This document shows positions 10,435 through 22,104 of a stretch of DNA of 64,000 bases, piece after piece. The translations under genes and the position numbers were made by a program. Every line of letters starts with the position of its first letter. Position 1 is the stretch's first letter. Origin of the DNA: Rana temporaria. Its lineage: Eukaryota; Chordata; Amphibia; Anura; Ranidae. The stretch spans positions 397,585,483-397,649,482 of the forward strand of contig NC_053489.1 in assembly GCF_905171775.1 (NCBI RefSeq), given 5' to 3'. Below the pieces are notes generated by a model that did not search any database, was not told the DNA's origin, and was given only the letters and a program-made list of their open reading frames with translations.

Positions 10435-10965
10435 TTTAATTAGGCATTGAGATTGGCTTGTAAGTTGAAGACATTCGGTAGGGAATTTATTCTGCTACAT
10501 AGCTTGGTGTCATCTGCAAACACTGAAATGGTATTTTAGACAGCAAGCTCTATAACATTTATAAATATGTTAAAAAAAGGGTCTGAACAATGAACCTTGG
10601 GGTACACCTCTAACAACCCTAGACCCTTTAGAGTATGAATCATTAATTACTACTCTCTGAAAATATATTTTTAGCCAATTTTCTATCTATTTAAAAACTG
10701 AATTTTGTAAGTCTGTAGACTTCACCTTGCATATTAGCCATATGTGGGGAACTATTTAAAATGCTTTTGCCAAATCCAAGTATACTATATCCACTGCTAT
10801 CCTTTATCTAAGTTTATGCTTACTTCCTCATAAAAAGAAATCAGATTTGTTTGACAACTACAGTCTTTTGTGAATCAATGCTGTCTATTGCTTAAATATT
10901 GATTTCAATCAAAAAAAAAAACTATGTGATTTTTTATTAAATTCTCAAGTCTCTTAAAGTGGTTG
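10435..10965 (-). pseudogene. CR1-like LINE reverse transcriptase fragment
   Basis: Read on the minus strand, the decayed sequence contains the reverse transcriptase words GVPQG (near 10600) and FADDTKL (near 10505), in the right order and about 30 codons apart. It is broken by stops and frame changes. The wording is that of the CR1 clade common in reptiles and amphibians. Only the palm region remains; no ends or target duplication are visible. Confidence 0.75.
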
Positions 10966-11287
10966 TAAATCCTTACAGACCATTTTTACGCGGTTTAGGA
11001 GATATTTGCAAAAAAGACGGGCACCGATGTCTACAGCGCATGCGCCGTAGACAACGGCGCAGGCTCACCGTGGAAACCTTTAGAAACGGCACGCGTAGAC
11101 CATATACATTTTGAACGATTGTGGTTCTTTTGGGGCTATGTCAATACTATCCCCATTATGGATAATTATTTCCCTGCTGGCTGCTATGAAGAATTTGAAA
11201 TATTAAAAAACAGCAGCTGTAGCTATAGGAATGGACTAAGCATATGCACAGATCTTCAAAGTAAGATAACAATTTCAACAATATTAA

Positions 11288-12532
11288 CCATTTGCCGCCC
11301 GCCAATGATATTTTGACGGCGGCAAAGTGGTTGTAGAATCCTGACTGGACGTCATATGACGTCCTCAGGATTCTGAGCCGCTGCGCGCCCCCGGGGGCGC
11401 GCATCGCGGCGATCGTTGTTGCAGGGTGTCAGTCTGACACCCCGAAACACCGATCTCGGTAAAGAGTCTCTCACGGAGACTCTTTACCACGTGATCAGCC
11501 GTGTCCAACCACGGCTGATCACGATGTAAACAGGAAGAGCCGTTGATGGCTCTTCCTCACTCGCGTCTGACAGACGCGAGTAGAGGAGAGCCGATCGGCG
11601 GCTCTCCTGACAGGGGGGGTTCGCGCTGATTGTTTATCAGCGCAGCGCCCCCTCGGATCGCCACACTGGACCACCAGGGAAGCCCACCCTGGACCAGGGA
11701 AGGGCAAAAAAAAAGGGGACAAAAAAAAAAAAAAGATGCCAATCAGTGCCCACAAATGGGCACTGACTGGCAACATGGGTAAATCAGTGCCTCCCACAGT
11801 GTCCATCAGTGCTACCCCATAGTGTCCATCAGTGCCACCCCACAGTGTCCATCAGTGTCACCCCACAGTGCCCATCCATGCCCAGTGCCCACCTATCAGT
11901 GCCCATCTGTGCCACCCATAAGTATCCATCAGTGCCACCCATAAGTGCCGCCCATGAGTGCCCATCTGTGCCGCCTATGAGTGCCCAGTGCCGCCCATGA
12001 GTGCCCATCAGTGCCGCCCATGAGTGCCCATCAGTGCCGCCCATGAGTGCCCATCAGTGCCGCCTATGTGTGTCCATCAGTGCCGCCTATGTGTGCCCAT
12101 CAGTGCCGCCTATGAGTGCCCATCAGTGCCGCATACCAGCGCCGCCAATCAGTGCCACCTCATCTGTGCCCGTCAGTACTACCTCATCGATGTCCATCAG
12201 TGCCATCTCATCGGTGCCCATCAGTGCCGCCATATCAGTGCCCGTAATTGAAAGAGAAAAATTACTTATTTACAAAAAAATTAACAGAAAAAAATAAAAA
12301 CTTATTTTTTTTTAAACATTTTCAGTCTTTTTTTAGTTGTTGCGCAAAAAAAAAATCGCAGAGGTGATCAAATACCACCAAAAGAAAGCTCTATTTGTGG
12401 GGAAAAAAGGACGCCAATTTTGTTTGGGTACAGAGTAGCATGACCGCGCAATTGCCATTCAAATTGCGACAGTGCTGAAAGCTGAAAATTGGCTTGGGCG
12501 GGAAGGTGCGTAAGTGCCCTGTATGGAAGTGG
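11288..12532. mobile_element. TTAA-bounded non-autonomous element with internal minisatellite
   Basis: TTAA occurs at 11284-11287 and 12533-12536, directly outside ends of the type CCATTTGCCGCC and GGAAGTGG. The same end style is seen at 28907-29824 and 54913-56834. TTAA targets are used by piggyBac and Kolobok transposases; none is encoded here. Inside are an inverted 'agagtctctcacggagactct' stem near 11465, a GC-rich left half, and a minisatellite at 11780-12245. Confidence 0.75.
11780..12245. repeat. Minisatellite with ~20-bp unit 'gcccatcagtgccgcc'
   Basis: About twenty copies of a unit related to 'gtgcccatcagtgccgccc' run from 11780 to 12245, with copies near 12000-12060 almost identical. 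It lies inside the TTAA-bounded element. Confidence 0.9.
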
Positions 12533-12661
12533 TTAATACATAATTCTGAGTCAATGATCAATTTTCTTTATTAATAATTAATGTAATGAATGGGACTTCA
12601 GTACTCCTTTAAAATGTTAAATGTTTGTACACAATGTGCACAATGCTTTAAATTTTTAGTT

Positions 12662-14047
12662 AGGCCTTGTTCACGCAGGCTTCAGCTTGTGGTAGAATGG
12701 TGTCTACAGCATGCTTTAGCTTTGTTGATGCCTTTACATACCAACTAGCTCCAGTTAATGCAGGTGTATTGCAGATCCTAATAGGAGATCTTAAGGGTTG
12801 CATCTAGTTCAACCCTTTCACTGCCAGGCCATCTGCTCCATTTTACCCTCAGGTGGCCAGACCATTTTTTTTATTTTTCCTTTGCTTTAATTTTCACTTA
12901 TAGCTTTCAAACTTTGTAAAAGGACCCCCCAACCATATATTTCCTGAAAGTACATGACCAGTAGAATAAAAAGAAGGTGCTACTGATTTATAAGGTCCCA
13001 CGATATATACGCAAATGTTTATTAAATCAATATGTTTACAAATAATTCACTAAAATCATGATTAGCAGATAAATACACAGCACATTTTACAAAATTCCTA
13101 CTAAAGCTTAACCTGTATTGAGTTAATAAATAACAAATATTTGTAATTTTGCAAATTGGTGAAAATTAAATGTTTGCAAAAATGTAAATATCCAAATTTC
13201 TCAAAAAATCTCAAGGTTTTCATTTTTCCCTTAGAGCTTTGCACAAATGTTTATCAAACCAATATATTTGCAAAAGATACACTAAAACCATTATTAGCAG
13301 ATAAAAACACAGCTAATTTGATCAAATTCCTGCTAAATCCCTACTAAATATAAAATATTAACCTGTATGGAGTTAATAAATAACAAATATTTGTAAATTT
13401 GAAATTGCGCCTTTTTGCAAAATGGTGAAAATCGAACGTACCCAAAAATTTCTATAACAATCTGGAGGTTTTAATTTTTCACTTACTTTTCTTTGTAAAA
13501 GACCCCCAAACCATACATTTTCTGAAAGCACATGGCCAGTAGAATAAAATGAAGGTGCTACTAATTTTTAAGGCAGTGCGATATTTGCGCAAATGTTTAT
13601 CAAATCAATATTTTCGCAAAAAAATAAAATAAAATCATTAATAGTGTACAGTACATAAACACAACATAACAAAATTCCTGCTAAATTGCTACTAAAGCAT
13701 CGTTCACATATGGCATAATAATGTGTACGCAGGAATGCACAGATGTTTCGCGCATCCCCGTACAGGCATTACCATTTATGTTAATTGGGATGCAACGGGT
13801 GCACAGGCATAGTTGCTGTTCCCAATCTGACATCAGTGTGGGTGTGGGTACATGACCCCAAATGCAGACAGTGTGAGCTCAGGGACATGCATGCAGGCCT
13901 ACATGGGTGTAAAATTGGGAGCAACGGCTCTGTTTGTGAAGGTGCTACATCCCAAATGATCAATGGGACTGCCTGCACAGAGATGCATGGAACACCTGTG
14001 CGTCCCTGTAAAGGTACACTGTGTATGACCTGTGTGAACAAGGCCTT
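12662..14047. repeat. Inverted pair 'aggccttgttcac' / 'gtgaacaaggcct'
   Basis: The two inverted ends could bound a MITE, but the interior shows no further symmetry and overlaps the TTAA-type candidate. Both cannot be single clean insertions unless they are nested, so this is weak. Confidence 0.3.
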
Positions 14048-16155
14048 AGGCCCCTTTCACACAAGCATACCTATTGGGTCTGCCTGTCTGTTTTTCAGGC
14101 GGGCCCAATCGAACCACCCATTGTTCTCTATGGAGAGGCTGATGTAAATGGCCACTTTGTTTGTTTACACCCACCTGCATCCGACCCAGTCCAGTCTGCT
14201 AAAAACAGAGGGATGGGCATTCTATTCCCCATCTATTCAGCAGATCTGATGGAATGGTATCAGATGGAAATGGACAGGTGGTCCGTTTACATCCAACTGC
14301 ACCATAGAGAATAGCAGGCTGTGTCCACCCTGCATCAGCGGAGCAAACACAGACCTGTCATCTGCCTGCTCAGCGGGGATCAGCAGACAGATATCCTGCT
14401 GAGCAGGCAGATCTGCTTATCAGGAGCGGGCGGTCCATTAGGGGCACAGGGGCCTTTGTATGATTTTTTTTAATTAGAGCCTGAGGCTCTAATTGGCTTG
14501 AAAAGGGTTGGGCTCTGTGTGCAGAGCATTGCACCCCTAACCCACTCACTTGTGACAATCGCAAAGTAATATTCACTATTGTCTTCCGGCTTCTCCTTCT
14601 GGCCAATGAGGATGGATTGGGTTGGTCGAGAGGAAGCCGTGGAGGGGTGTGGGGTGGGGGGGACAATCACCGCGGAGGGGTGAATGCACGGGGGGACTGT
14701 CACTGCGGAGGAGTGAGTGCGCAGGGGGACCGTCACCGCGGAGGGGTGAGTGCAGGGAGGGGGGCCCATCACAGTGGAGGGGTGAGTGTGGGGGGGACTG
14801 TCACTATGGAGGGGTTAGTGTGGGCAGACCTGGGGTCTTACTATGTTTGTTTTTTTTTACTTTTTTTTATATCTAATACTTTGGTTTGGGGGGGGGGGTC
14901 TTTGGTGAGTCCCTTTCTCTGTAGCACTTTACATGAATGAGTGGAATCTGTATAGAGATTCCATTCATTCATGAAATGACAGTCTGATACATTCAAGGCC
15001 GTTCCACCCTATAGGCTCACTATGCAAGCCGCTTAGGGCCCCGCAAAGCTTCACTGGGCCCCCCAAATTACTAGAGGCCCCCGCCTGGTGAGAAGTCATT
15101 TTTGGCCCCTCGCCCCGCTTCTCAACTCACTGGCTGCATGGGAGAAGAGGTAAGAAGTCAGCACCCCCGCCTTCTCACTTTAATGTAAGATGTCAGTTCC
15201 GATAGCAGAACACCCCCTCCCCCTGCTTCTCAACTTTAATATTTAATGTGACATGTCACTGTTGGCAGTGCCCCCCCCCACTTCTTAACTTTAATGTGAC
15301 ATGTCATTTTGCTTAGGGCCCCAGGGAGGTCAGGATCGGCACTGGATACATTGTAACACTTGCGGTTACAATGATCAGCTGTCAGTGGATATAGCAGTGA
15401 CCCAAAATTACAACTTCACCCCCACCAGCACAGCCCCCCCCTCCCCCCGCCGTGCTCTATAAGCTGACAAATCACAGGGGATCTGTGCCGGGAGAAGCTG
15501 CAGGCGGCGGAGGGAAGGAGGGATGCTGCTCGGAGCAGTATTGGGGGGTATTGGGGGGTGATCAGAGGTATTGGGGGGACACATCTGGAAAGTTATAAGT
15601 GGGGAAAGTTATAAGTGGTTAGGGTTCCGCACTCGGTTGCAGCCTCCCCTAAAGAGTTCCTCAAAGGGGGCTCTGAGAAGTAAAAAATAAAATATAAAGT
15701 GGGGTATGTGACGCTACCTATGAACTGAGGAGTAATCTGTCAGGTCGCTCTTCACAAATATGTGTACTGAGTTAAGTACCAAACATAAGATCCAATGGCT
15801 CAAAACTGGCCCAGAGTGCCAGATCTTTGTCATTACTCTACCACTAGTATGAAGTGTACACAGCAAGTATTAAAAATATACATATAAACTTCATCTGTCA
15901 TCAATATATAAAGTGATTATACTACTAAATTGGACACTGTGCAATACTTGTGCGTAATAGAAGAAATATGCATGTGCAGAAACTGTCTAAAGGGATCCAA
16001 GTAAAAAAAAGGAAGAGTAATCTGTACACTTCACACTAGTAGTATAGTGCTGACAAATATCTGGCACCCATATAAGGGTTATTACAGCCACCCTGCTTGG
16101 CTTGGCTATCTGCGGGCACTTTTTTTGGTCCTTAAGGACTTGGCAGTGAAAGAGT
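12825..16155. mobile_element. Possible decayed TTAA-type repeat pair
   Basis: The left sequence 'ccctttcactgccagg' near 12828 and the right sequence 'cttggcagtgaaagagttaa' near 16135-16155 are inverted and resemble the ends of TTAA-bounded repeats. Between 12910 and 13690 there are three decayed direct repeats of about 250-300 bp ('ccagtagaataaaa..gaaggtgctac'). The rest is later insertion or unrelated sequence. Treat the limits as tentative. Confidence 0.35.
14048..15950. other. No gene; decayed interspersed repeats
   Basis: I see no coding region. There is a GGGG-rich stretch with repeated 'gcggaggggtgagtg' units near 14650-14820, a stretch with repeated 'gggccccgca'-type words near 15000-15310, and G-runs near 15540-15580. 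Frames through 14370-14940 follow the repeat periodicity. Confidence 0.4.
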
Positions 16156-16189
16156 TAAATAATGTTAAGGCACTGTGCTTATTTGTTTA

Positions 16190-16313
16190 TATTTATTTAG
16201 AACAGCGCATTTGTTCTGTGTGTTGGTGGGAAGTGAACAGTGTCCAAATTCAAAATTTGAATCCAAATTTCCTGTGCCTTTGTAGCTCACACATAAAACA
16301 TTAATTATCCACC
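16190..16313 (-). pseudogene. Tc1 transposase relic, part left of the Harbinger
   Basis: Minus-strand decayed sequence corresponding to the Tc1 transposase region after the first catalytic Asp (GGTGG..ATTATG-type stretch). It continues the relic at 27749-28030 across the 11.4-kb Harbinger. The two parts join sensibly when the Harbinger and one TCA are left out. Confidence 0.55.
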
Positions 16314-16316
16314 TCA

Positions 16317-16470
16317 GGCCTAGTACACACGAGAGGATTGATCCGCGGAAATGTATCCGCGGATATTTATCCGCGGATCTGCTGAATTATCTGTTGGTCC
16401 GCAGGCTTGTACACACCAGCGGATCAAAATCCCCTCGGACCAGAACGTGGTAAACGTAAACCACGTAAGA
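16317..16470. promoter_or_regulatory. Left end with repeated TCCGCGGA-type sites
   Basis: Near-palindromic boxes (ATCCGCGGA, TATCCGCGGATA, TATCCGCGGATC) lie at about 16340-16380, with a variant at 16399. Similar boxes occur at the right end (27525-27730). Repeated subterminal sites are where Harbinger proteins are expected to bind; which protein binds these is inference. Confidence 0.6.
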
Positions 16471-16804
16471 CGTCACTATAAAGGGGAAGACCAAAGTCAA
16501 CGGCGCCGCCCTCTGTTCCGCTTTTGCTAGTTCCGTGTTACCGCATACTAGTGAAGGTTTGGTTAGAGCCGATTCGCGCTTTTCAGTCTCCGCGTTTTAA
16601 CAGGTGGTATTCTCGGGTTCAGTGCGTGTGCTTGCGGGATCGTAGTTGGCAATCAGATACCGGCTTTCAGCTCGTTTCTGCGTTTGCAGTGGCGTCCTGT
16701 CCGCTCGTATTTGTTTGTTGCGCGTTCTTTGCAGGTTGTGCTGGATTTGTGAGTGCTTTCTGTTGGAGTGTGTTCTAGACTGACTAGCCGGCCGGTTTGA
16801 AGCC

Positions 16805-17263
16805 ATGATGGAGCAGCAGCGTCGATTCTCGCGAATTGGTGCTGGTTATGGGATTGCTTATGGACATGCTCAGCGAACCAGTTGTTTGGCCAGGAACAGT
16901 GGGAGGAGGAGTTCCTGGGCCAAGAATCGGTTGCGCGAGCGTGACCAGTTCTCTCATATGCCTCTGCTTAGGGAACCCCAGGAGAATAATCCTAATGACT
17001 ATAGGAACTTTCTCCGCATGACGGACCCCGTATTCAACCGTCTGCTGGATCTTCTGTCCCCCTATATCACGAGGCAGGACACTGTGATGCGCCAAGCCAT
17101 CACGGCCGAGCAGAGGCTTATTGCCACGTTGCGGTACCTGGCGACTGGGAGGAGCCTGCAGAACCTCAAGTTCTCGACAGGCATCTCTCCCCAGGCGCTT
17201 GGGGTCATCATACCGGACACGTGTTCTGCCATCATACATGTTCTGCAGGAGGAGTATCTTAAG
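16805..17263 (+). CDS. Harbinger transposase, exon 1
   Basis: First exon of an intact PIF/Harbinger DDE nuclease (HARBI1-like). ATG at 16805; exon ends in AAG before the donor GTAAGT at 17264. It encodes 153 residues: a basic N-terminus, then the helical region typical of Harbinger transposases (FLRMTDPVFNRLLDLLSP, ITAEQRLIATLRYLATG, STGISPQALGVIIPDTC). The protein would act in the nucleus, cutting the element ends with a 3-bp stagger, probably together with the Myb-like protein encoded at 24160-26151. The upstream 330 bases are inside the element and probably contain its promoter. Confidence 0.93.
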
Positions 17264-17747
17264 GTAAGTTTCCTCATTTTAACATCACAATGTTTTTTCC
17301 AAAAATGTGTGCTAAAGTCTAATATTTTTTTTCCCCTAATAACCATGAGATTGTAATATGCTGTGTGTTGGATGTTCCCTTTTCTCCCCATGCATGTTGT
17401 TAACCTTTCCATGTTCATATTTTTGGCCTACCTGCATATTTTGACCTTACCCACCATAAACCTGTCCAGCATGCTATCCTAGGCCCAAACACACCTACAA
17501 AATAAATTTTTCTAATCCATTGTAGTTCTGACACCCCTCCCCACCGAAAAATGTTTATTGCTCTATCATCAGAGGGGTGTGGAGTCTGATAATTAAGTGG
17601 GCCTCTATTTTAGTACAGAAATACTCCTCAATGATTGTAGGAAATGTGAATCCTGTTGTTGATGTTGCACAATGATGGTTTTTGTATTGTGTTAGCAATG
17701 TTTATGTGACAAAGTACTAATATTTTTTCTTTTGTTTGTCCCCACAG

Positions 17748-18500
17748 CTTCCCTCCACACCGCAGTCTGTGGCTTCCCAATTTGCCCAGCGGTGTGATTT
17801 TCCGAACTGCGGTGGAGCAATAGATGGGAAACACGTCCGCATAGTGCCGCCACCCCACTCGGGGTCCTACTATTTTAACTACAAAGGTTATCATAGTATT
17901 GTGTTGATGGCGGTGGTGTCGGCACAGTATGAGTTTCTATATGTGGACGTGGGGAAGAACGGTCGGATGTCTGATGGGGGAGTTTTCGCGCGGACAGATT
18001 TCTACAGTCGTCTCCAAGCTGGTGGTCTGGCACTGCCACCGGATGAAGACAATGTTGAAGGATTTCCGTTTGTGTTTCTAGCGGACGAAGCTTTTGGGCT
18101 TGGACCTCACCTCATGCGGCCTTTTCCCCAGAGGACCCTCACCTCAGAGAGGAGGGTGTTCAATTTCAGGTTGGCCAGGGCTCGGAGGGTAGTCGAGAAT
18201 GCCTTTGGGATCCTCTCCAACCGGTTCCGCCTGTTCCTGACAGCGATACACTTGGCGGAATATAAATTGAACACCATTGTTTTTGCCTGCTGCATTTTGC
18301 ACAACTTTCTACGCAGGCACTCCCAGACGTACCTACCCAACATCGGTGCTGAGGCACGACTACCCTCAAATACCCTTCCTGGGCTGGACACTGGTCGCGC
18401 TGGCTTGGCCACCCAATCTGCTCGTGAGGTACGCGACAAATATGTTGAGTACTTCATGGGTCGGGGGGCCATTGCTATGCCAGATAATATTTCTTTCTAA
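17748..18500 (+). CDS. Harbinger transposase, exon 2 (catalytic DDE domain)
   Basis: The acceptor is TGTCCCCACAG ending at 17747, and the phase-0 join to exon 1 gives a 403-residue protein. Catalytic motifs are all present: GGAIDGKHV (first Asp), FVFLADEAFGLGPHLM (second Asp, the GDSGY-equivalent) and RRVVENAFGIL (Glu), followed by the family-typical ACCILHNFLRR. No stop or frameshift is seen from 17748 to the TAA at 18498-18500. Intact coding suggests a young copy, although only protein tests could show activity. Confidence 0.94.
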   Translation, partial: LPSTPQSVASQFAQRCDFPNCGGAIDGKHVRIVPPPHSGSYYFNYKGYHSIVLMAVVSAQYEFLYVDVGKNGRMSDGGVFARTDFYSRLQAGGLALPPDEDNVEGFPFVFLADEAFGLGPHLMRPFPQRTLTSERRVFNFRLARARRVVENAFGILSNRFRLFLTAIHLAEYKLNTIVFACCILHNFLRRHSQTYLPNIGAEARLPSNTLPGLDTGRAGLATQSAREVRDKYVEYFMGRGAIAMPDNISF

Positions 18501-20393
18501 TTCGGCCCCCAAAAGAAAGAAATATTCACAGAAATAATAAATAATTTGACCATTGGACTTTATACAGTTGTTTGTCATTATTGCTTTTTCTCTTTTTATC
18601 TGTCTTCCTGGTTCTCACCAAAAATAGTGCAGTTCTAGTGCCAAATGTATTGTTCAGGTTTTAGTAAATAAACACAATCGCACATTATTCACTCATCTAC
18701 AAACTGGGTATTCAGCATATAAAGAATAATGCCGCATACACACCATCACTTTATGTGATGAAAAAAAAAGACATTTTCTGTGAAGTAAAAAACGACGTTT
18801 TTGAAACTTCAATTTTCAAAGACGAAGTTGCCTACACACCATCGTTTTTCTCACAATTTTCTAGCAAAGCGAGGTTACGTTCCACCACATTTTTCCATTG
18901 AAGCTCGCTTCATAAGTAGCTTCTGGGCATGCACGGATGAAAAAACGTCGTTTTAAACAACGTTTTTTGCTACACACGGTCAATTTCTGTGAAGTAAAAG
19001 TTGACGTTTTGAAAAACGACACATAAAATTGAAGCATGGAAAAGAGGAATGGAAAAGAAAAAATTGCGCTAACAAAACGGTGAATCAATTAAGTGAATAA
19101 ATATGAAGGCAGCAATAGCGTGACACAAAATACTAAAGAAAAAATAAAAAATTGCGCCAACCAAGTAATATGCAATAAAGTCCTTTGTGTATCCACAAAT
19201 AGATAATCAAATTAAAAAGGAAGAAAAAATCGCACAAATATAAGTGCAAATATAAGTGCAAATAGGTCCTTAATACATGCACATATGCAATAATAAAGTC
19301 CAAAAACGGTGAAATCCAGGACAAACAGCACCCAGTGTGTAGATAGTAACATAAACGTGATCCGCCACCACATGGACTGAGGCTTACCAAAAGGTAACCA
19401 AATAACAGCGTTATTTTAGGTCACAGCAGGATACTCCAGAGTATGGGGACACAGCTTAAGATGGACCAGGAATGTAAACAGACCACAACTCATAGGAAAT
19501 CCTCGGCGGGATACAGCAAGATTTTGTATAATATTTTTATGGTATTCTATGTATATTGCTGTTTCAGCCTCACTTTGATCTCACCAGGATGGGAATAATT
19601 TTTGCTACAAAAAAAAATTTTTTTTGTCACATTTAGTCTTGTTTTTACAACATTGGGATATTTATTTATATATATTTATTACACTATAAAATTGTCATAA
19701 ATTTTCATAAATCATTTTTTACAACATTGGGATGTTTATATATATTTATTACACTATAAAATGTTCATAATTTTTTTTTTCACATTAATTCACATTAATT
19801 TTTATAATTCATATTTTTATGGAAACGGGGGCTGATCTGATCATGTTTCCATTATTAATAATTTATGAATTTCCACATATATATTTTTATATGTTGCCTT
19901 ATATATATTTCTATATAATTTATATTTATATATTTATCTTACACAGTTAGATTAACTCAGTGTGCATTTTGTGGTTATCATGGACTCCACATTTGGGTTG
20001 GATTATCGAATTCATCAGTTATTAATACTGATGCATTTGGTAATGAGGTAATGCTCATTCACTTTCTATTAAATTCATTGGCATGCTGTTCCAGTTTCGA
20101 TCTGTAGGGGGACGGATTGCCTTTGTCTGTATCGAACACTCTATATTTAATTTGGGTTTCGTTATTTTATACAGATCGAGATTTATTATTATGCATGTAA
20201 TTCTTTGCATGTAATATTTTTAAGTCTCGTTAGTATAATTATCTCCCTGTCTTAGCCTTAGGGACTTTTCGGTCTCGCACATAGTTATATTACACAGTTT
20301 CCCACTTTCAAAATGGTGTTTCTGCTACTTCCGGTATCTGGCGGTCAAAGCGAGGCCTGGTTATATAAAGCGGTGGTTCACTGCAGAGTCTAT

Positions 20394-20434
20394 TCCCATT
20401 GAAAACGTCAATTTATGACGAAACGCGTCTGGGA
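20394..20434 (+). ncRNA. Hammerhead-ribozyme-like motif A
   Basis: Stem I TCCCA (20394-20398) pairs perfectly with TGGGA (20430-20434). The CUGANGA box is degenerate (TTGAAAA, 20399-20405). Stem II is GTCA/TGAC with loop ATTTA. The GAAA box at 20420-20423 is followed by a 2-bp stem III (AC-GC-GT) and the cleavage triplet GTC ending at 20429. Two core changes (C3 to U, G8 to A) probably abolish cleavage in this copy. Confidence 0.7.
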
Positions 20435-21138
20435 CGGCGTGCAGTGACGTCACCGCGTTCAGGAAGGGCTTCTGCTATATGCCGGCCGGCATTTGTTTTT
20501 ACGCTCGTACTTGCTCTACGTTTGTAAGTAGTTTTTAAACTTTTAATAAAATTGTTGGTACCTACTACCCTATGTGCGGTCTCCTTCCCTGCATGTCTAA
20601 TATCGACTGGGCTGTATGAGACGATTCGAGGAGGAGTACTTCACATTAGATCTTGCTGTATCCTGCCGAGGATTTCCTATGAGTTGTGGTCTGTTTACAT
20701 TCCTGGTCCATCTTAAGCTGTGTCCCCATACTCTGGAGTATCCTGCTGTGACCTAAAATAACGCTGTTATTTGGTTACCTTTTGGTAAGCCTCAGTCCAT
20801 GTGGTGGCGGATCACGTTTATGTTACTATCTACACACTGGGTGCTGTTTGTCCTGGATTTCACAGTTTTTGGACTTTATTATTGCATATGTGCATGTATT
20901 AAGGACCTATTTGCACTTATATTTGCACTTATATTTGTGCGATTTTTTCTTCCTTTTTAATTTGATTATCTATTTGTGGATACACAAAGGACTTTAGGAA
21001 AAGTGATTGTCACCGGCGCAAAAATAAGTTCTAAATAATACTATATTGACCTGCTGCAATGCTGTATAAACCTTCTATGAGGTTTAGGTGAAAAAATTAA
21101 AAAGGTGTTGGTACTGCGCTGGTATAATAATGTGATAT

Positions 21139-21169
<31 letters not shown>

Positions 21170-22024
21170 TTTTTTTTTTCTATTTGACCCCTATAGTGAT
21201 ATAGTGCTAGATCCAGTACAGTGATGTACGTGATGGGTCACTATAGAAACAGCTCTTGTGAACATATGTACTAGCGTGATGCTATGTGCATATGCTGTGC
21301 CATCAAAAATAAATAAATAAATAAATAGATAAATAAATAAATAAAATATAGCTACCCCAAATGATGTGCTTGTGAAACAATATTCCAAAGTGCTATAAGT
21401 GAGTCTATAAACTATTATGAATATACATGCACAAGTGTGCGAACATATAAATAATGAATAATATTATTAATATATAAAAATAATAATAAGGTGCGTTTGT
21501 GCCAAAAATTCGTTTTTCACAATTCATGTGCATTCATGCTGCAACACGTCCCCAATTATGGGTAAGCGCCAGTTCACAAATTCCAGTCCAAACAGAAAGT
21601 GTTGCTGAGTTTAAATCCTGGGGCTATATTTCATGCATACAGGGTGCTGTCACTTCTTCCACCCGACAAAGATAAGTGCTACCACCACCAACTGCTGAAA
21701 TGCAAACTCACCAGACCCCAGCTGGTAATGTGCCTCAAAAACTTATTCCGTTAAAGTTGGTGAGTCCTCTCAGGATGTTCCTCAATGCCTCAAAGAAACC
21801 AAGGGGCTCATCATGGTGAAATACGTTTAAAAATATATTTATTTAAAATTCATAATAAAAAACTACTCACAAGAGAGGTGCTTTAATACCAGCACCTGGT
21901 GTCTTTGGCAGTGTCAGTCTTTTAGACAGCCGCTGACCAGCTTATCGTACGGGTGCGTTCCTGGCTCCTGCTGTACCTGTGGTCTCACTGGTTAAAATTA
22001 CACTCCCCCTTGCGCTGTCCACAT

Positions 22025-22066
22025 AGCTTCATACGCGTTTCGCAGTTTTGCGTCTTCAGAAAAGCT
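22025..22066 (-). ncRNA. Hammerhead-ribozyme-like motif B, minus strand
   Basis: Exact mirror image of the plus-strand motif about the palindrome centre, with the same CTGAAGA and GAAA boxes. The two motifs share the central AAGCTT, which also belongs to stem I of each. Confidence 0.7.
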
Positions 22067-22104
22067 TTTCTGAAGACGCAAAACTGCGAAACGCGTATGA
22101 AGCT
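22063..22104 (+). ncRNA. Hammerhead-ribozyme-like motif B, plus strand
   Basis: This copy keeps both core boxes: CTGAAGA (22070-22076), matching CUGANGA, and GAAA (22088-22091). Stem II is GCA/TGC with loop AAAC. A 2-bp stem III (AC-GC-GT) precedes the triplet GTA ending at 22097. Stem I pairs AGCTTT (22063-22068) with GAAGCT (22099-22104), with a T-T mismatch next to the cut. The usual G-C closing pair of stem II is absent. It is the best candidate for residual self-cleavage. Confidence 0.72.

Noticed and set aside
11809..12297. Repetitive protein 'SAAHECPSVPPM' frames
   Set aside because: All frames of the minisatellite remain open; this is a repeat artefact.
13741..13770. 'gatgtttcgcgcatc' as another hammerhead relic
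   Set aside because: There is a GAAAC-like word on the minus strand but no CUGANGA box or stem within reach.
14617..14940. Glycine-rich open frame of 107 codons
   Set aside because: It follows the 'gcggaggggtgagtg' repeat periodicity and lacks any other support.
21808..21835. Possible extra hammerhead near 'ggtgaaatacgt' in the palindrome arms
   Set aside because: A GAAA box and AATAAA-like sequence are present, but the CUGANGA box reads CTCATCA and no stem II or stem I could be drawn.
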